Assembly (NCBI GenBank): GCA_040882845.1
Contig: JBBEAM010000006.1
Coordinates: 1 to 15,655, forward strand
DNA: 15,655 nucleotides
DNA from: JBBEAM01 sp040882845
GTDB lineage: Bacteria; Pseudomonadota; Alphaproteobacteria; Kiloniellales; DSM-21159
Reading direction: 5' to 3'
In this document: piece after piece, positions 15,418-15,655 of the stretch
Position numbering within the stretch: the first letter of the stretch is position 1
How the letters are laid out: each line of letters starts with the position of its first letter
Translations under genes and position numbers: made by a program
Notes under the pieces: model-generated
Told to the model about the DNA's origin: nothing
What the model saw: only the letters and a program-made list of their open reading frames with translations
Databases searched by the model: none

Positions 15418-15495
15418 TTTTGCTGCTCGCCCTTCGTTTGCCTGCGCCCGCTCGCGGCCGCGTGTCCTAAATCTCTGTCTGTGCCTGCCCGTGCC

Positions 15496-15571
15496 TGGCA
15501 GGAGTGGAGGGACTCGAACCCCCAGCCCCCGGTTTTGGAGACCGGTGCTCTACCAGTTGAGCTACACTCCT
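15496..15571 (-). tRNA. trnW: tRNA-Trp (CCA anticodon)
   Basis: A full cloverleaf reads on the minus strand from 15571 to 15496 (76 bases). The 7-bp acceptor stem AGGAGTG/CACTCCT is perfect. The D arm contains AGCTCAACTGGTAGAGC. The anticodon stem CCGGT/ACCGG closes a 7-base CTCCAAA loop with the CCA anticodon for UGG. The T arm contains GGTTCGAGTCC. The discriminator G and a genomically encoded CCA tail follow. The gene lies 30 bases after tuf and 78 bases before secE; the tuf-trnW-secE-nusG arrangement is conserved in many proteobacteria and implies release from a polycistronic transcript. Confidence 0.98.
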
Positions 15572-15601
15572 AGTTTCAAGCGCCGGCCTCTATCTGCTTG
15601 C

Positions 15602-15655
15602 CTACTCGACGATCTTGGAGACGACGCCTGCACCGACGGTGCGTCCGCCTTCGCG
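15602..15655 (-). CDS. tuf: Elongation factor Tu, C-terminal fragment (first tuf copy)
   Basis: The final 17 codons and TAG stop of EF-Tu, reading REGGRTVGAGVVSKIVE, the conserved end of domain 3; the gene enters from the right edge. It belongs to the copy placed upstream of trnW-secE-nusG. Together with the fragment at the left edge this shows two tuf genes in direct orientation about 15.5 kb apart. Identity is certain from the terminal motif, although only a fragment is visible. Confidence 0.95.
   Translation of the reverse strand, partial: REGGRTVGAGVVSKIVE

Overview
This window is a compact, almost entirely coding translation/transcription gene cluster from a GC-rich bacterium, most likely an alphaproteobacterium. 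Support for this comes from the EF-Tu N-terminus (PHCNIGT), the RpoB cluster I form FMDQTNPLSE, the strong G/C third-position bias, and the unbroken order tuf-trnW-secE-nusG-rplKAJL-rpoBC-rpsL-rpsG-fusA-tuf. In E. coli the same blocks lie at separate loci. A Rhodospirillales-like lineage is possible, but the family cannot be fixed by eye. Every gene lies on the minus strand, so transcription runs from high to low coordinates.

In transcription order: the last 17 codons of an upstream tuf copy (15602-15655); tRNA-Trp (CCA anticodon, CCA tail encoded); secE (GTG start) and nusG; rplK and rplA, where rplA is broken by an abnormal poly-G/C tract; a 311-base spacer holding an L10-type autoregulatory leader; rplJ (GTG start) and rplL; a 245-base hairpin-rich spacer; rpoB; a 64-base spacer with a strong hairpin that overlaps the rpoB stop codon; rpoC; a 435-base spacer with a terminator-like hairpin, a near-consensus sigma-70 promoter and a long structured leader; then rpsL, rpsG, fusA and the first 18 codons of a second tuf copy (1-55).

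The proteins form the core expression machinery: RNA polymerase beta and beta', the elongation factor NusG, the ribosomal stalk and its base (L11, L1, L10, L7/L12), the decoding protein S12, the head organiser S7, the GTPases EF-G and EF-Tu, and the translocon subunit SecE. I see no mobile elements, CRISPR arrays, phage genes or unknown protein families. The unusual content is in the non-coding RNA. The str-operon leader carries a terminator-like hairpin with a U-rich tail, overlapped by a short ORF with a good Shine-Dalgarno, which suggests translation-coupled attenuation. The rplL-rpoB spacer is a series of hairpins.

Two features look technical. The poly-G/C tract in rplA probably reflects a sequencing or assembly error. 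The window also ends almost exactly one short k-mer inside tuf on each side, as expected for a short-read contig broken at two identical tuf genes.
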